Below are positions 8,242-16,125 of a DNA stretch of 64,000 nucleotides, piece after piece. The notes beneath the pieces were generated by a model that saw only the letters and a program-made list of their open reading frames with translations, did no database searches and had not been told where the DNA came from. The position numbers were made by a program, and so were the translations under genes. Origin of the DNA: Comamonadaceae bacterium (GTDB lineage Bacteria; Pseudomonadota; Gammaproteobacteria; Burkholderiales; Burkholderiaceae_C); NCBI GenBank assembly GCA_027488255.1, contig JAIYBZ010000026.1, forward strand, positions 1 to 64,000, written 5' to 3'. The number at the start of each line of letters is the position of its first letter. Positions within the stretch are counted from its first letter, which is position 1.

Positions 8242-9659
8242 CAGCGCTGCGGCCAGTGCATGCGGATCACCGTGCCACGCCCCTCTGACACCGGGCTGGT
8301 CACCTGCACTTCGGCGCCGTGTTGGCTGGCGATTTCTTTCACAATGGCCAAGCCCAAACCACTGCCAGCCACACCCGAAGGGGCGGCCCGATAAAAACGC
8401 TCAAACACATGCGCATGGTGCTCAGGTGCAATGCCCGGCCCATCGTCTTGCACTTCAAAACCCGCCTCGTCCACGCGCACGGTGATGTGGGTGCCCGCAG
8501 GGCCGTGGTGCAAGGCGTTGTCAATCAAGTTGCTCAAGGCTTCGTGCAACAACAGGTCGACCCCTTGCACCTCGCAATGCGCCACCAAGGCCTCTAAACC
8601 CAAATCGTCACCCGCTTGGTGTGCGCGCAACAAGTGCTCTTGCGTGACGCGCTTGGCCAAGGCCACCAAATCCACCGTCTCTGGGCTGTGCATTTCGGGG
8701 GCGTGCTCGGCGCGCGTCATGGCCAGCAGTTGGTCGGTCAGCCGCACCGCATCGTCAGTGGTTTGGCGGGCCGCCGTGACCAAGGCTTGCGTCTGTGCGG
8801 GCTCGGTGCTGCGCTGTGCCAAGGTCAATTGGGTTTTCAGCACCGTGAGTGGCGTGCGCAACTGGTGGGCGGCGTTGTCTAAAAAGCGTTTACGGATGTC
8901 AATCAAGCGCCCCAGGCGTTCCAGATAACTGTTCAACGCGTCGATCAAGGGGCGCAATTCGCGCGGCAAATCAGGCGGCTGGATGGGTGAAAAATCATCA
9001 TCGGCTTTGCGCGTGAGCTGTTGGCGAAAGGCCTCCAGCGGCCGAATGCCCCGCTGCACACCCCAAAAAACCAACAGCGCGGCGACCAAAAGCAGCAGGC
9101 CTTGGCTGCCCAAGGTGTCCCACAAAATGCGTTGAATCAGTTGCTGGCGCGCCTCCATGGTTTCGCCCACTGTGATTTTGATGAGTGACTGTGCGGGCAC
9201 AGGGCCCTGCACCACATGCGTGAGCTCAGCGAGCCGCACGGCTTGGTTCAGGTAGACGCCATCGTCAAAATGCACCAACGCAAAGTACCGCACCGACGAG
9301 GTGCCGCGCAAGGGGGCGCTGGGCAAGGTGGCATCACCGCCCAACCACTGCCCATCGATCGAGGTCACCTTATAAAAGAGGCGAGAACCGGTGTGGTTTT
9401 CAAACAGATAGCCCGCCCCCTTGAGCACCTCGAGCTGCAAGCGGCCATCGCGCCACTCCAACTCTTCGGCCAAGGTGCGCGCGGCCAAATAAAGCGAGCG
9501 GTCATAGGCCTCGTTGGCCGCTTGCACCGCATTGCCATAACCCACCCAGGCATTCACCCCAATCAAGCCCATCAAGGGCCACAAAATCCAAACCAGCAGC
9601 CGCCGGCGCAACGAAGCTGCGACCCGCGGGCTGCCGCCAGACGACCCAGGGTCTGTCAA
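8241..9659 (-). CDS. tctE: Sensor histidine kinase, TctE-like
   Basis: Membrane sensor kinase, 472 residues from the chosen TTG start. An N-terminal membrane helix (~24-44) is followed by a periplasmic segment of the two-component-sensor N-terminal type, a second helix (~173-195, LLLLVAALLVFWGV), a linker, the HisKA box with the phospho-accepting His in AAHQLRTPLTVLK, then the ATPase N box NLIDNALHH, G1 box DDGPGI and G2 box GSGLGLAIVKEI. The frame stays open far upstream, but the TTG overlaps the regulator's TGA as TTGA and has GGGAG seven bases before it. With the downstream-facing tctCBA genes opposite, it probably senses a tricarboxylate such as citrate; the ligand is inferred. Confidence 0.88.
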   Translation of the reverse strand: MTDPGSSGGSPRVAASLRRRLLVWILWPLMGLIGVNAWVGYGNAVQAANEAYDRSLYLAARTLAEELEWRDGRLQLEVLKGAGYLFENHTGSRLFYKVTSIDGQWLGGDATLPSAPLRGTSSVRYFALVHFDDGVYLNQAVRLAELTHVVQGPVPAQSLIKITVGETMEARQQLIQRILWDTLGSQGLLLLVAALLVFWGVQRGIRPLEAFRQQLTRKADDDFSPIQPPDLPRELRPLIDALNSYLERLGRLIDIRKRFLDNAAHQLRTPLTVLKTQLTLAQRSTEPAQTQALVTAARQTTDDAVRLTDQLLAMTRAEHAPEMHSPETVDLVALAKRVTQEHLLRAHQAGDDLGLEALVAHCEVQGVDLLLHEALSNLIDNALHHGPAGTHITVRVDEAGFEVQDDGPGIAPEHHAHVFERFYRAAPSGVAGSGLGLAIVKEIASQHGAEVQVTSPVSEGRGTVIRMHWPQR

Positions 9660-10375
9660 GGCTGCGCTCCCGTGGACAAGGTCAACATATAGCCCATGCC
9701 CCGAAACGTGGTGATGGCCACTTGAGACGATGGGCCGGACACAACGGGCGCCAACTCGAGCTTTTTGCGCAGGCGGTAAATCAGCACTTCCACCGCCTCC
9801 AGGCCGGTGGCCTCGTCGGCAAACACCTCGGCATGCAGTTGTTCTTTGCTCACGGTGCGTTGGGGTGACTCGAGCAACACGCGCAACGCCGCCGCCTCGC
9901 GTTTGGTCAGGGCCAAGGGCTGACCCTGCAACACCGCCGCACCCGAGTCGGCTGCCATCTCCAATGGCCCGCAACGCAAAACAGCGGGCTTGACGCGGCC
10001 GTGCCGGCGCAGCAAGACCTGCAAGCGCGCTTCGAGTTCACTCAAATCAAAGGGCTTGGGCAAATAATCATCGGCGCCCATGTTCAGGCCCAACACGCGG
10101 TCGGGCACGCTGGCTCGGGCGGTCAAGATCAGCACGGGCACCGCATCGCCCCGGGCCCTGAGGGCTTGCAACACGCTCAAGCCATCGCGTCCGGGCAACT
10201 GCAAATCAAGCAACACCGCATCAAAACCATGACCCGCCTGCAAGCACTGGTCGGCCTGGTCGCCATCGGTGGCAAAACTCACCGACAGTCCACCTTGGCG
10301 CAAGGCCGTGCCCAACCACAGGGAAATGTCAGGGGTGTCTTCGACCAACAAGATGTGGGGGTTTAGGGTATTCAC
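9656..10375 (-). CDS. tctD: OmpR-family response regulator, TctD-like
   Basis: A 239-residue DNA-binding response regulator. The receiver domain (~1-120) starts HILLVEDTPDIS and shows the phospho-acceptor Asp in VLLDLQLPGRDG, the conserved Thr in LILTARA and Lys in DYLPKPFDLSE. The C-terminal winged helix (~140-235) contains ALTKREAAALRVLLE and VEVLIYRLRKKLE. I chose a GTG start (VNTLNPHILLVED); the frame is open another 56 codons upstream without family-like sequence. It overlaps the kinase gene by four bases and is divergent from tctC. Direct repeats just upstream of its start are candidate binding sites. Confidence 0.92.
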   Translation of the reverse strand: MNTLNPHILLVEDTPDISLWLGTALRQGGLSVSFATDGDQADQCLQAGHGFDAVLLDLQLPGRDGLSVLQALRARGDAVPVLILTARASVPDRVLGLNMGADDYLPKPFDLSELEARLQVLLRRHGRVKPAVLRCGPLEMAADSGAAVLQGQPLALTKREAAALRVLLESPQRTVSKEQLHAEVFADEATGLEAVEVLIYRLRKKLELAPVVSGPSSQVAITTFRGMGYMLTLSTGAQP

Positions 10376-10383
10376 TGAACAAA

Positions 10384-10456
10384 ATTGACAGGTGATTGAC
10401 AGCTTAGCGCCATGCCCAAGCTCAGAATAGCCCTTGTCTGCCAGACCGTTTGGCAG
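10384..10456. promoter_or_regulatory. Candidate TctD control region between tctD and tctC
   Basis: Two features lie in the 112-bp divergent intergenic region. First, ATTGACAG occurs twice in direct orientation (10384-10391 and 10395-10402), an 11-bp period as typical for OmpR-family binding. Second, a 19-bp near-palindrome (10438-10456, arms CTGCCAGAC and GTTTGGCAG around a central C, 8 of 9 pairs). Either could be the response-regulator box; no binding data are available. Confidence 0.5.
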
Positions 10457-10487
10457 TGGTGCTTTGATTTTTACACAGGAGACTGAA

Positions 10488-11462
10488 ATGCAATTGTCGA
10501 AACGCGATTTTATGGCCTTCGGTGCAGCAGCAGGTGCTGCCATGGCCCTGCCCGCATGGGCTCAGGCCAAGCCCTTGATTGCCAGCTTGAACATGTTTGT
10601 GCCCGCCGCCCCCGGTGGCGGTTGGGATGGCACTGCTCGCGCCATGGAGCGTGCCGCCAAAGCCGCCAATTTGGTCGGCACCATGCAATTTGAAAACGTC
10701 GGCGGCGCCGGCGGCATGGTGGGCTTGCCCCGCTTTGTGAACCAGCGCAAAGGCCAAGGCAACACCTTGATGGTCGGCGGCTCCGTGATGATCGGTGCCG
10801 GCATTGCCAACAAGAGCCCCATCACCATCAAAGATGTGACCCCCATCGCGCGTCTGACCGAAGAAGCCGGCGTGATCGTGGTGCCCTCCAGCGGCAAGAT
10901 CAAGACTTGGAAAGAGCTCGAAGCCGCCATCAAAGCCAACCCCAAAGCCGTGTCTGTGGCCGGCGGCAGCGCAGGCGGCACCGACCACCTGATTTTGGGT
11001 TTGCTGATCAAAGCTTTGGGCAAAAACCCGAGCGAAGCCGCTTATGTGGCGTTTGCTGGCGGCGGCCCCGCCAACGCGGCCATTTTGGGCGGCCAAGTTT
11101 CCGCGGGTATCTCGGGTTACTCTGAGTTCGAAGAACAAATCAAGGCTGGCCGCATGATTCCGCTGGCCGTGTCAGGCAAGCGCCGCATTCCCGGCGTGAA
11201 TGTGCCCACCTTGCTCGAGTTGGGTGTGAACGTCAGCGAATCCAACTGGCGCGGCGTGTTTGCCCCTCCCGGCATCAGCAACGCACAGCGCGAAGCCATG
11301 ATCGACTTTGTCACCAAGCTCAACGCTTCGGCCCCATGGCGCCAAGAACTCGAAACCCGCAAGTGGACCGATGCTTTCTTGACCGAGCGCCCCTTTGAGC
11401 GCGATTTGGCCAAAGACATTGAAGAAAAAGTCGTGCTCATGAAAGAGCTGGGCTTGGCATGA
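10488..11462 (+). CDS. tctC: Tripartite tricarboxylate transporter binding protein TctC
   Basis: Periplasmic solute receptor of the TTT family, 324 residues. The chosen ATG follows GGAG in a good ribosome site; an 18-residue upstream extension is not needed. The leader SKRDFMAFGAAAGAAMALPAWAQA resembles a Tat-type signal but with Lys-Arg in place of the twin Arg. The mature part shows family features such as FVPAAPGGGWDGTARAMERA and the Bug-fold stretch ENVGGAGGMVGLPRF. It is first in tctCBA, overlapping tctB by ATGA. Substrate is likely citrate or a related tricarboxylate; this is inferred from the family and the adjacent two-component pair. Confidence 0.93.
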   Translation: MQLSKRDFMAFGAAAGAAMALPAWAQAKPLIASLNMFVPAAPGGGWDGTARAMERAAKAANLVGTMQFENVGGAGGMVGLPRFVNQRKGQGNTLMVGGSVMIGAGIANKSPITIKDVTPIARLTEEAGVIVVPSSGKIKTWKELEAAIKANPKAVSVAGGSAGGTDHLILGLLIKALGKNPSEAAYVAFAGGGPANAAILGGQVSAGISGYSEFEEQIKAGRMIPLAVSGKRRIPGVNVPTLLELGVNVSESNWRGVFAPPGISNAQREAMIDFVTKLNASAPWRQELETRKWTDAFLTERPFERDLAKDIEEKVVLMKELGLA

Positions 11463-11923
11463 CGCCTGTACGCGTTGCCCTGTTGTTGGCCGCCCTTTGC
11501 GGGGTGGCCGCATGGCAAGTCACGGTCATTCCTGTGTCATTGATGCAGATGACCGTGGGCCCCGTGCTGGCGCCCGGCGTGATCGTCGGTGCGCTCAGCG
11601 TGTTCGCCTTGCTGTATGGCGTGAGCGCTTGGCGCGGCCGACAAGCCGACGAAAGTCTAGAGCCTGATCAGTCCCCTCTGCCAGGTGCCAATGGCCGCAT
11701 GCTCAGCTTGCTCGGCGGCGGCGTGTTGTTCATTGCGCTGGTGATTCCTTTGGGCTTTGTCATTCCTGGCACCTTGTGCGGCATGGGCGTGGCGCGCGCT
11801 TTTGATGCGCCCCTCAGCCTCAAATCGGCGGCCATCTGTGCGGCCATTGCCAGCACTTTTTGGTTTGTTTTTGCGCAACTTTTGGGCGTGGGCTTGGGCC
11901 CTGCTTTGCCGTTTTTGTTTTGA
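11459..11923 (+). CDS. tctB: Tripartite tricarboxylate transporter small membrane subunit TctB
   Basis: A 154-residue hydrophobic protein with about four transmembrane stretches (~3-24, ~36-56, ~79-102, ~116-145), the usual size and layout of TctB. Sequence conservation in this family is low, so identification rests on topology and on its position between tctC and tctA. Translation is coupled to tctC by an ATGA overlap. An 83-bp spacer separates it from tctA. Confidence 0.9.
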   Translation: MTPVRVALLLAALCGVAAWQVTVIPVSLMQMTVGPVLAPGVIVGALSVFALLYGVSAWRGRQADESLEPDQSPLPGANGRMLSLLGGGVLFIALVIPLGFVIPGTLCGMGVARAFDAPLSLKSAAICAAIASTFWFVFAQLLGVGLGPALPFLF

Positions 11924-12006
11924 GGCGCATCGGCCCTCCAAGACAGTGAGGGGTTGTTGGGCTTGCGCCCGGCCCCGAGGTTTTTTGTTCATCGATCGGA
12001 TTCCCC

Positions 12007-13497
12007 ATGGAAGCTTTTGACGCCCTGATGGGTGGCTTTGCCATTGCCTTGCAACCCACCACTTTGATGTGGGGATTTGTCGGTTGCTTTGTGGGCACCT
12101 TGGTGGGCGTTTTGCCCGGCATCGGCCCGGCGCTGACCATCGCCCTTTTGCTGCCGCTGACCTACCACGTGCCGGCCACCAGCATGTTTGTGATGTTTGC
12201 AGGCATCTATTACGGCGCGGCCTACGGCGGGTCGACCACCTCCATCTTGCTCAACACCCCGGGCGAATCGGCGGCCGTGGTCACGGCCCTGGAGGGCAAC
12301 AAGATGGCGCGGCGCGGGCGTGCCGGTCAAGCTTTGGCCACAGCGGCCATTGGCAGTTTTGTGGCGGGCACCATCGGCACATTGGCCCTGACCTTTGTGG
12401 CGCCTTGGGTGGTGGAGGCGGCATTGGCCTTTGGCCCGGCCGAATATTTCAGCCTCATGGTGCTGTCGGTGGTGGCCGTGTCGGCCGTGCTGGGCAATTC
12501 GATGTTGCGGGGCTTGGTGGCCCTGGGCTTGGGCTTGTTGCTGGGCATGGTGGGCATTGACCTGCAAACCGGGCAACCCCGTTTCACCTTTGGGCGACCC
12601 GAATTGCTGGACGGCATTGAAGTCACCGTGGCGGCTGTGGGCTTGTTTGCGGTGGGCGAAGCGCTGTACTTGGCATGGCAAGGCCGCGAGTCCAAGGGCG
12701 GCGAAGTCATGAAGATGTCGGGCAGTTTGTGGATGAGCAAAAGCGATTGGGCGCGCTCGTGGAAAGCCTGGTTCAGGGGTGCGCTGTTTGGCTTTCCCAT
12801 TGGGGCCATGCCAGCCGGCGGGGCCGAGTTGCCCACCCTCTTGTCTTATTACACCGAGAAAAAACTCTCCAAGCACCCTGAAGAATTTGGCCATGGCGCC
12901 ATCGAAGGCGTTGCTGGCCCCGAAGCCGCCAACAACGCGGCGGCGGCGGGCGTGCTGATGCCACTCTTGACGCTGGGCATCCCCACTTCGGCCACGGCAG
13001 CCATCATGCTGTCGGCCTTTGAAGGCTATGGCATTCAGACTGGGCCGCAACTTTTCAGCCAGCAAGGCAGCTTGGTGTGGACGCTGATTGCCAGCCTCTA
13101 CATTGGCAACGTGATTTTGTTGGTGCTGAATTTGCCGCTGGTCAGCCTGTGGGTGAAGTTGCTGAAAATTCCGCCGCCTTGGTTGTACGCCGGCATCATC
13201 GTCATCTCGACTGCAGGCGTGTACGGCGCAGGCAATTCGGTGTTCAACGTGGGCTTGTTGTTTGCCTTTGGTTTGTTGGGCTACATCATGCGGCGCTTTG
13301 ACTTTCCGGCAGCGCCCTTGATCGTGGGCCTCATCTTGGCCCCGTTAGGCGAACAGTCGATGCGGCAAGCGCTGACCATCAGCCAAGGCGATTGGTCCAC
13401 CTTCTTCACCCGCCCTCTGTCGGGCAGCCTGATGGCGGTGGCCGCCTTGTTGTTGATCGTGCCGCCGCTGTGGAAATCTTTTCGCGCTCGGGGTTAA
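12007..13497 (+). CDS. tctA: Tripartite tricarboxylate transporter large membrane subunit TctA
   Basis: A 496-residue integral membrane protein with about twelve hydrophobic segments, the normal TctA size. Two Gly-Pro-rich repeats characteristic of the family are visible: [20 protein letters not shown] (~36-55), together with [20 protein letters not shown], and in the second half [15 protein letters not shown] with [15 protein letters not shown]. It forms the secondary transport channel fed by TctC, driven by an ion gradient. Third gene of tctCBA; it converges on the recombinase gene across a 67-bp spacer that holds a stem-loop. Confidence 0.95.
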   Translation: MEAFDALMGGFAIALQPTTLMWGFVGCFVGTLVGVLPGIGPALTIALLLPLTYHVPATSMFVMFAGIYYGAAYGGSTTSILLNTPGESAAVVTALEGNKMARRGRAGQALATAAIGSFVAGTIGTLALTFVAPWVVEAALAFGPAEYFSLMVLSVVAVSAVLGNSMLRGLVALGLGLLLGMVGIDLQTGQPRFTFGRPELLDGIEVTVAAVGLFAVGEALYLAWQGRESKGGEVMKMSGSLWMSKSDWARSWKAWFRGALFGFPIGAMPAGGAELPTLLSYYTEKKLSKHPEEFGHGAIEGVAGPEAANNAAAAGVLMPLLTLGIPTSATAAIMLSAFEGYGIQTGPQLFSQQGSLVWTLIASLYIGNVILLVLNLPLVSLWVKLLKIPPPWLYAGIIVISTAGVYGAGNSVFNVGLLFAFGLLGYIMRRFDFPAAPLIVGLILAPLGEQSMRQALTISQGDWSTFFTRPLSGSLMAVAALLLIVPPLWKSFRARG

Positions 13498-13505
13498 GTC
13501 GAAAA

Positions 13506-13534
13506 CAGCTGAATGAACTGAGCTCATTCGGCTG
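13506..13534. terminator. Stem-loop between convergent tctA and recombinase genes
   Basis: An 11-bp stem (CAGCTGAATGA / TCATTCGGCTG, one G-T pair) with a 7-base loop. There is no T-run on either side, so it may work as a factor-dependent or mRNA-end-protecting structure rather than an intrinsic terminator. Confidence 0.45.
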
Positions 13535-13564
13535 ACTCGGCGCACGCACTCACCGCCCAAGCCT

Positions 13565-14953
13565 CTAACGGCGCTTGGCCGGTGAGCGACGGCTTTGCAG
13601 CATGGCCACATTCATCTCCCCGTCTAGGGCCGACGCATAAAAACGCTCGATCATCTGCACCGAAGTGCGGGCGTTGCGCGCCAAAGTCAGCATGTCAATG
13701 CCCTCGCCATACAGCAAGCGAAACATGATGGACGTGTGGCGCAAACAATACAGCGTGCGCAAACGGCCCGAGTTGTCTTCAGGCGCCACCCCGGCCTCAC
13801 GCATGACCCACTTGAACCAAAAGCCCAACACCGCCAGCGCGTAGTTGCGGTCTTTTTCGGCGGGTAAAAACACATAGTCATCGGGTGCGCCAAAGCCGTC
13901 TTGCAGCGCTTTGTTGCGCGCCGCTTCGTACACCTGCACGGCGGGCCGCAAGGTGACCATGGGGGTGTCGTGACGCTTGGTTTCGGGCAAAGTCATGCGC
14001 AAATAAACGCTGTTGCCCCGCACCACCTGCACGTGTTTGTGCTTGAGTTGCCGCAAATCCCCCGGCCGAATGAAGCTGTTGACCATGAAGCGAATGGCCC
14101 AGGCCATGTCGGGCGGCAAAGACAGGTGCCGGGGCTGCACCCAAAACCGGTCGCGCTGCAAGGTAGACGCCTTCACCTCGGGAGCCTTGCCGCCCCAGCG
14201 GTGCAGCCTGTGTGCGGTGCGCACCACGGCGGCATATTCTTTCAGGCTCAACATCGAGCGGGGCTGGCTGGCCACTTTGATGCTGGGCAACTCGGGCAGC
14301 TCGCGCAAAAACCCATGCCGAATGGCCAGCTTGAGCAACTTGCGCAGCACCACCAAATATTGCGAGACCGTGGTCGAAGTCAAGCGGCTGTCGGTCAGGC
14401 GCTTCACAAAAGCGTCCATCATCATCGGGTTGACTTGCGAAGGCGGCGTGTACTTGAAGTGCGGCAACACATGCGCATCCAGGCGGTTGCGCAAAATGCC
14501 CACCGAGGCCGCACTCAACTCGCCACGCTGCACCCGCTGCTGCTCGTGCGCCAACAACTGCTCGGCCAGCACATCGAAACTGTTGGCCCGCATGGCCCCC
14601 TGCGTCATGACCGACTCGGTCATGGCCGATCGCGCGCGAGGCGTGGCGTTGGGCATGGCGTGTGGCGCAGCGTGGTGTGTGTGGGCCGAGGGAACGTGAA
14701 AGGAGCCAGCGCTGTGACGGCCACTTGATTCAGACAATGAATCACTTTCAGCACGTACACCGCTGCGGGCAGGCTCACCGCGCAGATGCGGTGAGTTGGC
14801 CCACGCCTCCGGGCTGACCACATAAAAAACAGGTCGGTTGGCATTCAAGATGGCCACCGCCGCCCCCCCCGAGTCCGCCACGATGGTGAGCGGTTGGCTT
14901 AAAAAATCATCCAGACTGGCGCACAAAGAGCCAAAAAGCGGTCGAACAGACAT
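13565..14953 (-). CDS. Tyrosine recombinase with an antitoxin-like N-terminal segment
   Basis: A 462-residue protein from the ATG at 14953. Residues ~1-55 read LDDFLSQPLTIVADSGGAA then VAILNANRPVFYVVSPEAWA, which resembles a Phd/YefM antitoxin fold. A variable linker follows. Residues ~145-250 form a core-binding (SAM-like) domain and ~275-455 the catalytic domain. Visible active-site candidates are Arg in FIRPGDLRQLKHKHV, Lys in LPETKRHDTPMV, Arg-His in LYCLRHTSIMF and the Tyr nucleophile in VQMIERFYAS. The first box His is Tyr and the second His/Trp is Asn-Ala, as in some LYSLRHT-type integrases. No att sites, phage genes or transposon ends were seen nearby. Head to head with a porin gene. 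Confidence 0.8.
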   Translation of the reverse strand: MSVRPLFGSLCASLDDFLSQPLTIVADSGGAAVAILNANRPVFYVVSPEAWANSPHLRGEPARSGVRAESDSLSESSGRHSAGSFHVPSAHTHHAAPHAMPNATPRARSAMTESVMTQGAMRANSFDVLAEQLLAHEQQRVQRGELSAASVGILRNRLDAHVLPHFKYTPPSQVNPMMMDAFVKRLTDSRLTSTTVSQYLVVLRKLLKLAIRHGFLRELPELPSIKVASQPRSMLSLKEYAAVVRTAHRLHRWGGKAPEVKASTLQRDRFWVQPRHLSLPPDMAWAIRFMVNSFIRPGDLRQLKHKHVQVVRGNSVYLRMTLPETKRHDTPMVTLRPAVQVYEAARNKALQDGFGAPDDYVFLPAEKDRNYALAVLGFWFKWVMREAGVAPEDNSGRLRTLYCLRHTSIMFRLLYGEGIDMLTLARNARTSVQMIERFYASALDGEMNVAMLQSRRSPAKRR

Positions 14954-15059
14954 GGCTAGGAATGTATAGAGTGACAAACTCAATACTAACTCTTTATTCT
15001 CAAATAAAGTAATAAATGTATATGCTCTGGCTACATTTTCTGTAGTCTCCGGTACAGCA

Positions 15060-16049
15060 TTGGCACAATCTGCTGTTACTTTATCGGGCGGCTTCGGCTT
15101 GGCTCTGGGCCAAACAAAAAATGGTGCCGATAACAGCGGCATGCAAATCGCTCGTCAAACAGGAAACCTGAACGTTTCGGGCGTTGAAGACTTGGGTGGT
15201 GGGTTGAAGGCTGCTTTTGCTTTGACTACTTCTATCGGTGGCGTAGCGACCACCAACACTGACTTCACAAAGACTGATGTAGCTTCCGTTGCTAACCGCA
15301 CCATCTTGGGTGATCGTGGTGCCAACGTCAGTTTGTCTGGTTCTTTCGGGACCGCATTCTTAGGCCGTGGAAACACCTCCGTTCGAAACCTCTGGGGTGC
15401 TATGGGTGACGTGACTGGCTTGCCAGTGGTGTCGGGAATTTCTGACGGTGCTATTGGCGGTGGTGATTCCGCAGCACGCGTGATCTATGGTGACACTTTC
15501 ACCAACTATGTGGCTTACAACAGCCCAGACTTCAGCGGATTCCGTGCATCTGTTGCTTTGATTCCAAGTCAAGCCGTAGCAAATAGCGAAGTGATTCTGA
15601 ATGCAGGTGACACTGCAGCCACCAAAGATTCAATGTCGTACACACTGCAATACGCTGTTGGTCCTTTGGGTGCGGGCCTGAACTATGTTGACGTCGCCAA
15701 AACTGGCGGTTACACCATGACCACATTGGTCGCCAGCTACGACTTGGGCGTTGCCAAGTTCGGCTACACCTACCAAGACATCAAGTTAAACGATGGCACA
15801 CAAAAGCCAGGCGCTGCTAACGTCCTGACAGCCGTCGTGCCTATGGGTGCTGGCAGCATCGCTGGCGGCTACGGTGTCCGTGGTGCAAAACTGTCTATTG
15901 CTGGTGACGATGTCAAACAATCCTTCATCGGCTACAAGTACAACTTGAGCAAGCGTACCAACGTTTCATTGGTCTACAACAAGATCGACCGCGCTGGCTC
16001 AACTGCTGACCGTACAGAAACACACATGATTGTTGGTCACACTTTCTAA
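15060..16049 (+). CDS. Gram-negative porin, no usable start codon at its signal peptide (possibly a pseudogene)
   Basis: Outer-membrane trimeric porin of the betaproteobacterial type, closely similar to the intact porin at 35991-37028 over the whole mature part (GMQIARQTGNL, FLGRGNT, LWGAMGDVTGLPVVSGISDG, ARVIYGDTF, and a C-terminal Phe as in beta-barrel proteins). The coordinates use the only in-frame candidate start, a TTG inside the signal cleavage site. The frame is open back to 14970, and residues before the TTG (NVYALATFSVVSGTA, then LAQS) read as a signal peptide, yet no in-frame ATG, GTG or earlier TTG exists and no clear ribosome site is seen. ATG codons at 15016 and 15022 are in another frame. 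It may be broken, or need a sequencing check. Confidence 0.75.
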   Translation: MAQSAVTLSGGFGLALGQTKNGADNSGMQIARQTGNLNVSGVEDLGGGLKAAFALTTSIGGVATTNTDFTKTDVASVANRTILGDRGANVSLSGSFGTAFLGRGNTSVRNLWGAMGDVTGLPVVSGISDGAIGGGDSAARVIYGDTFTNYVAYNSPDFSGFRASVALIPSQAVANSEVILNAGDTAATKDSMSYTLQYAVGPLGAGLNYVDVAKTGGYTMTTLVASYDLGVAKFGYTYQDIKLNDGTQKPGAANVLTAVVPMGAGSIAGGYGVRGAKLSIAGDDVKQSFIGYKYNLSKRTNVSLVYNKIDRAGSTADRTETHMIVGHTF

Positions 16050-16090
16050 TCTAACACTGGCATCCGCCAGCTGAAGAAGAAAAGTTCAAA

Positions 16091-16122
16091 CCCCCACCGT
16101 GGCAACACGGTGGGGGTTTTTG
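16091..16122 (+). terminator. Terminator after the first porin, probably bidirectional
   Basis: A perfect 12-bp stem, ACCCCCACCGTG / CACGGTGGGGGT, with a GCAA tetraloop and a short T-run. A smaller hairpin CTGGC-ATCC-GCCAG (16057-16070) lies just before it and has a counterpart after the second porin. The minus-strand dpp operon ends on the right side, so it may serve both. Confidence 0.9.
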
Positions 16123-16125
16123 CAT

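Noticed and set aside
11989-13065. Minus-strand frame of 358 codons opposite tctA
   Set aside because: Extremely His/Gln/Gly-rich, typical of the complement of a membrane protein gene; tctA is certain.
13498-16122. Prophage or integrative element around the tyrosine recombinase
   Set aside because: No tRNA, no direct-repeat att sites, no phage or conjugation genes; flanks are ordinary transporter genes.
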